The position numbers and the translations under genes were made by a program. DNA of 46,297 nucleotides from Gammaproteobacteria bacterium (lineage in GTDB: Bacteria > Pseudomonadota > Gammaproteobacteria > DSM-16500), in assembly GCA_019634835.1 (NCBI GenBank), contig JAHCAO010000006.1, positions 1 to 46,297 on the forward strand. The letters are read 5' to 3'. The notes beneath the pieces were generated by a model. That model saw only the letters and a list, made by a program, of their open reading frames with translations. It was not told where the DNA came from and ran no database searches. Shown here piece by piece: positions 44,574 to 46,297 of the stretch; the stretch's first letter is position 1; every line of letters begins with the position of its first letter.

Positions 44574-45026
44574 TTATTTTTTTATTTTTATACTGCGTTT
44601 TGTACCACTTTTATTTTTAGGTGCCATAATTTCTAATACGCCATTTTTTGTCTTAGCTGAAATTTTTGCAGCATCAATAATATCCGGCAAACTAATGCTG
44701 CGGCAAAACATACCTTTTGATCTTTCATAACGAACATAATTCTTCCGTTCTTCTTTTATTTTAGTTTCTTTCTGACCTTTAATAGTCAGGATATTATTAT
44801 CGATACTAACATCAATTTTCTTAGGGTCCACACCAGGAATATCAGCTGTAATTAAAAAATACGATCCAGCATCCTTAACATCTATAGTAGGTATCCAATC
44901 TGAATTCAAAAGATTTGAAAATCCATCTTCTTGTTCCATTAAAGTTGGATCAAATAAACGATTAATTGTTTGTTGCAATTCAGCTAAGCTAGAAACAAAT
45001 GGTGGACGTTTAATCATTTGATTCAT
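44574..45026 (-). CDS. Small heat-shock protein, Hsp20 family
   Basis: The 150-residue chaperone binds unfolding proteins as an ATP-independent oligomer. The N-terminal region has the bacterial class A feel (MNQMIKRPPFVSSLAELQ, FDPTLMEQEDGFSNLL). The alpha-crystallin domain runs about 45-145, with IPTIDVKDAGSYFLITADIPG, KIDVSIDNNILTIKGQK and YERSKGMFCRSISLPD. Its end, KNGVLEIMAPK, has the usual G-V-L. An AAGGAGAG SD lies 7-8 nt ahead of the ATG. Between the upstream gene and this start is a perfect 31-bp palindrome (45063-45133) that would be part of the leader. Confidence 0.94.
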   Translation of the reverse strand: MNQMIKRPPFVSSLAELQQTINRLFDPTLMEQEDGFSNLLNSDWIPTIDVKDAGSYFLITADIPGVDPKKIDVSIDNNILTIKGQKETKIKEERKNYVRYERSKGMFCRSISLPDIIDAAKISAKTKNGVLEIMAPKNKSGTKRSIKIKK

Positions 45027-45062
45027 GACAAACTCTCCTTTAGCATCAAGTTAACTTATAGC

Positions 45063-45133
45063 GGTATCTGAACGGGTCTGCCTTTTTACTTTTTATATGA
45101 AGAAAAGTAAAAAGGCAGACCCGTTCAGATACC
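45063..45133. repeat. Perfect 31-bp inverted repeat upstream of hsp20
   Basis: Arms 45063-45093 and 45103-45133 are perfectly complementary (GGTATCTGAACGGGTCTGCC at the outer end) with a 9-nt loop. This is the strongest palindrome in the window. It lies between the CBS-protein stop and hsp20, 36 nt from the latter's start codon. It could terminate the upstream transcript, regulate hsp20, or be a MITE. A related sequence occurs near 37249. Confidence 0.75.
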
Positions 45134-45194
45134 AATATCAATATAAGGTTAATCATGAATTAGTCTCTCCATCATTAGTTTGCTATTCATTCTT

Positions 45195-45611
45195 CTAATG
45201 ATGTGAAACAGCTTCTGTCAATTCAGAACAAAGTTTCGCGTCTTTACATTTCATTGCTATATCACCCAATGAAATGATTCCTGTCATACGCTTATCTTTG
45301 TTTAAAACAATAAGACGACGGACCTGTAATGTTTCCATTTGCTGGATTACTTTTTCTAAAGGATCATCTTCCAGGCAATAGAAAACACCTTTATGCATGA
45401 CTTCTTTAACAGTTTTTTTATTAGGGTCCCATCCTTCGGCAACAGCCCTCACCGTAATGTCACGATCGGTCAATGTACCAATTAATTTATCATTCTCACC
45501 AATCGGAATAAATCCATAATCATGAGTACGCATTTGATCTGCTGCTTGTTTAAGTGTTGCATCTGAAGAAAGAAACTCGGGTTTTTTTGACATAATTTCT
45601 TTTGCTAACAT
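45195..45611 (-). CDS. CBS-domain-pair protein
   Basis: I choose the ATG at 45611, with a strong GAGGAGGT SD 5 nt ahead, giving 138 residues; an upstream TTG is rejected. The product is two CBS domains: first about 7-60 with LIGTLTDRDITVRAVAEG, second about 75-125 with MTGIISLGDIAMKC. Such small Bateman modules bind adenine nucleotides and often accompany stress genes. Here it is 168 bp upstream of hsp20, same strand, consistent with a stress role. TTGACA at 45675-45670 (minus strand) is a perfect -35 hexamer, but the -10 17 nt away (AATAGA) is poor. Confidence 0.9.
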   Translation of the reverse strand: MLAKEIMSKKPEFLSSDATLKQAADQMRTHDYGFIPIGENDKLIGTLTDRDITVRAVAEGWDPNKKTVKEVMHKGVFYCLEDDPLEKVIQQMETLQVRRLIVLNKDKRMTGIISLGDIAMKCKDAKLCSELTEAVSHH

Positions 45612-45967
45612 AACGCACCTCCTCAATTTTCTTATATTATTTTAGGTCTATTGATATTTAAGGTTATAATGTCAACAGACTCAGTTGATAAAAGAAATCG
45701 TTGTTCCTTCACTAATTCTTAATCATGAGTAGGCTACTCTTAAATATAACATAATTTCGTAGTCAACAATTGCTAGATTTAGCAGGGAAAAACACTAATT
45801 CATTGAATGAAATAATAATTTCATACTAAAAAAATCTTCAGAGAAACGCATCCCTGAGTGAATACAACCTATCTTTAATAATAAAAAACAGCGCTAATTG
45901 ATTAAAATAAATGTTAAAATATTTCTTAATTTTTTTTATTCAATCATCAACCTCAGGATTAAATCAT
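45612..45967. other. 356-bp AT-rich divergent promoter region
   Basis: It separates the CBS-protein gene from the SulP gene. A perfect TTGACA -35 lies on the minus strand at 45675-45670. Near the plus-strand gene, AT-rich sequence with runs of T (45930-45940) precedes a CTCAGGATT SD-like segment. I see no repeat, RNA gene or coding frame. Confidence 0.4.
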
Positions 45968-46297
45968 ATGTTGGCAATTATTGATGCATATCACACCGGA
46001 TTATTACAAATCCGAAATTGGTATCCCAATATTATGTCAGGCCTTATTGTCGGCATTGTAGCATTACCACTTGCAATGGCATTTGCTATCGCCTCTGGAG
46101 TTAAGCCAGAGCAAGGAATTTATACGGCAATTATCTCTGCTTTCTTTGTCGGTATTTTTGGCGGCAGCCGGGTACAAATTGCTGGCCCTACTGGCGCATT
46201 TATTGTGATATTAGCGCATATCACTGCTCAATATGGTGTAGCAGGCTTACAAATAGCAACGTTGCTAGCAGGTTTTATTCTTATCATGATGGGCTTA
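45968..46297 (+). CDS. SulP-family anion transporter, 5' end only
   Basis: The first 110 codons are present and the frame is open to the window end. After a short N-terminus the protein shows the SulP opening [20 protein letters not shown], then [18 protein letters not shown] and [17 protein letters not shown], the conserved Sulfate_transp signature. It should be an inner-membrane transporter of sulfate, bicarbonate or dicarboxylates; the substrate is not known from this fragment. An AGGA-like SD lies ahead of the ATG. Orientation is divergent from the CBS-protein gene. Confidence 0.9.
   Translation, partial: MLAIIDAYHTGLLQIRNWYPNIMSGLIVGIVALPLAMAFAIASGVKPEQGIYTAIISAFFVGIFGGSRVQIAGPTGAFIVILAHITAQYGVAGLQIATLLAGFILIMMGL

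Noticed and set aside
1..46297. CRISPR arrays, prophage, integrase, rRNA or tRNA genes
   Set aside because: No regularly spaced direct repeats, phage or integrase genes, and no tRNA or rRNA signatures were seen on either strand.

Overview
The window is a stretch of an AT-rich gammaproteobacterial chromosome. Gene content and order resemble the Legionellales (Legionella/Coxiella-like, possibly host-associated): an mla / kds-lpt locus, a divergent rluC/rne pair, a PmrA/QseB-type two-component system, eukaryote-like secreted enzymes (a sphingomyelinase-like phosphoesterase, an SGNH lipase) and several unrecognised, effector-sized proteins. This placement is an inference from content; no rRNA or tRNA gene was found to anchor it.

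Layout. 1-0.5 kb: 3' end of an unknown gene. 0.6-6 kb (minus): a LapBCE-like type I secretion system and a small exported protein. 6-9 kb (minus): mlaFEDCB, phospholipid transport for outer-membrane lipid asymmetry. 9.3-13.3 kb (plus): kdsD-kdsC-lptC-lptA-lptB-hpf-HPr, for Kdo synthesis and LPS export; compared with the enterobacterial order, rpoN, ptsN and rapZ are missing. 13.4-20.7 kb (minus): tldD/pmbA, an MscK-type mechanosensitive channel and AmpG. 21-23 kb (plus): a glycine-zipper lipoprotein and L-serine dehydratase. 23.1-25.1 kb (minus): a 667-residue orphan protein with a PmrA-box-like promoter. 25.2-27 kb (minus): pssA and rluC, divergent from rne, which has a long, strongly structured leader. 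29.8-33.3 kb: an alpha/beta hydrolase, an SGNH lipase, a 59-residue Trm112-like zinc-ribbon protein (minus) and a uracil-DNA-glycosylase-fold protein that has lost its catalytic aspartate. 33.5-37.2 kb (plus): response regulator, sensor kinase, DUF47/PhoU-like protein and PiT phosphate transporter in one apparent operon. 37.3-44.4 kb (minus): L,D-transpeptidase, Sel1 protein, a helical orphan, a sphingomyelinase-like phosphoesterase, a VanX-type dipeptidase, NamZ (DUF1343) and a serine beta-lactamase-fold hydrolase. 44.5-46.3 kb: Hsp20, a CBS-pair protein and the start of a SulP transporter.

How the genes work together. Envelope biology dominates. Kds/Lpt builds and exports LPS and Mla keeps phospholipid out of the outer leaflet. 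AmpG, NamZ, the VanX-like dipeptidase, the beta-lactamase-like hydrolase and the L,D-transpeptidase point to cell-wall remodelling and muropeptide salvage. The TCS-DUF47-PiT operon links signalling to phosphate uptake.

The intergenic spaces carry several families of palindromic, MITE-like repeats: one family with three recognisable copies, plus long inverted repeats near 9.2, 13.4, 16.3 and 45.1 kb. With the rne leader RNA and the orphan proteins, these are the least explained parts of the window.
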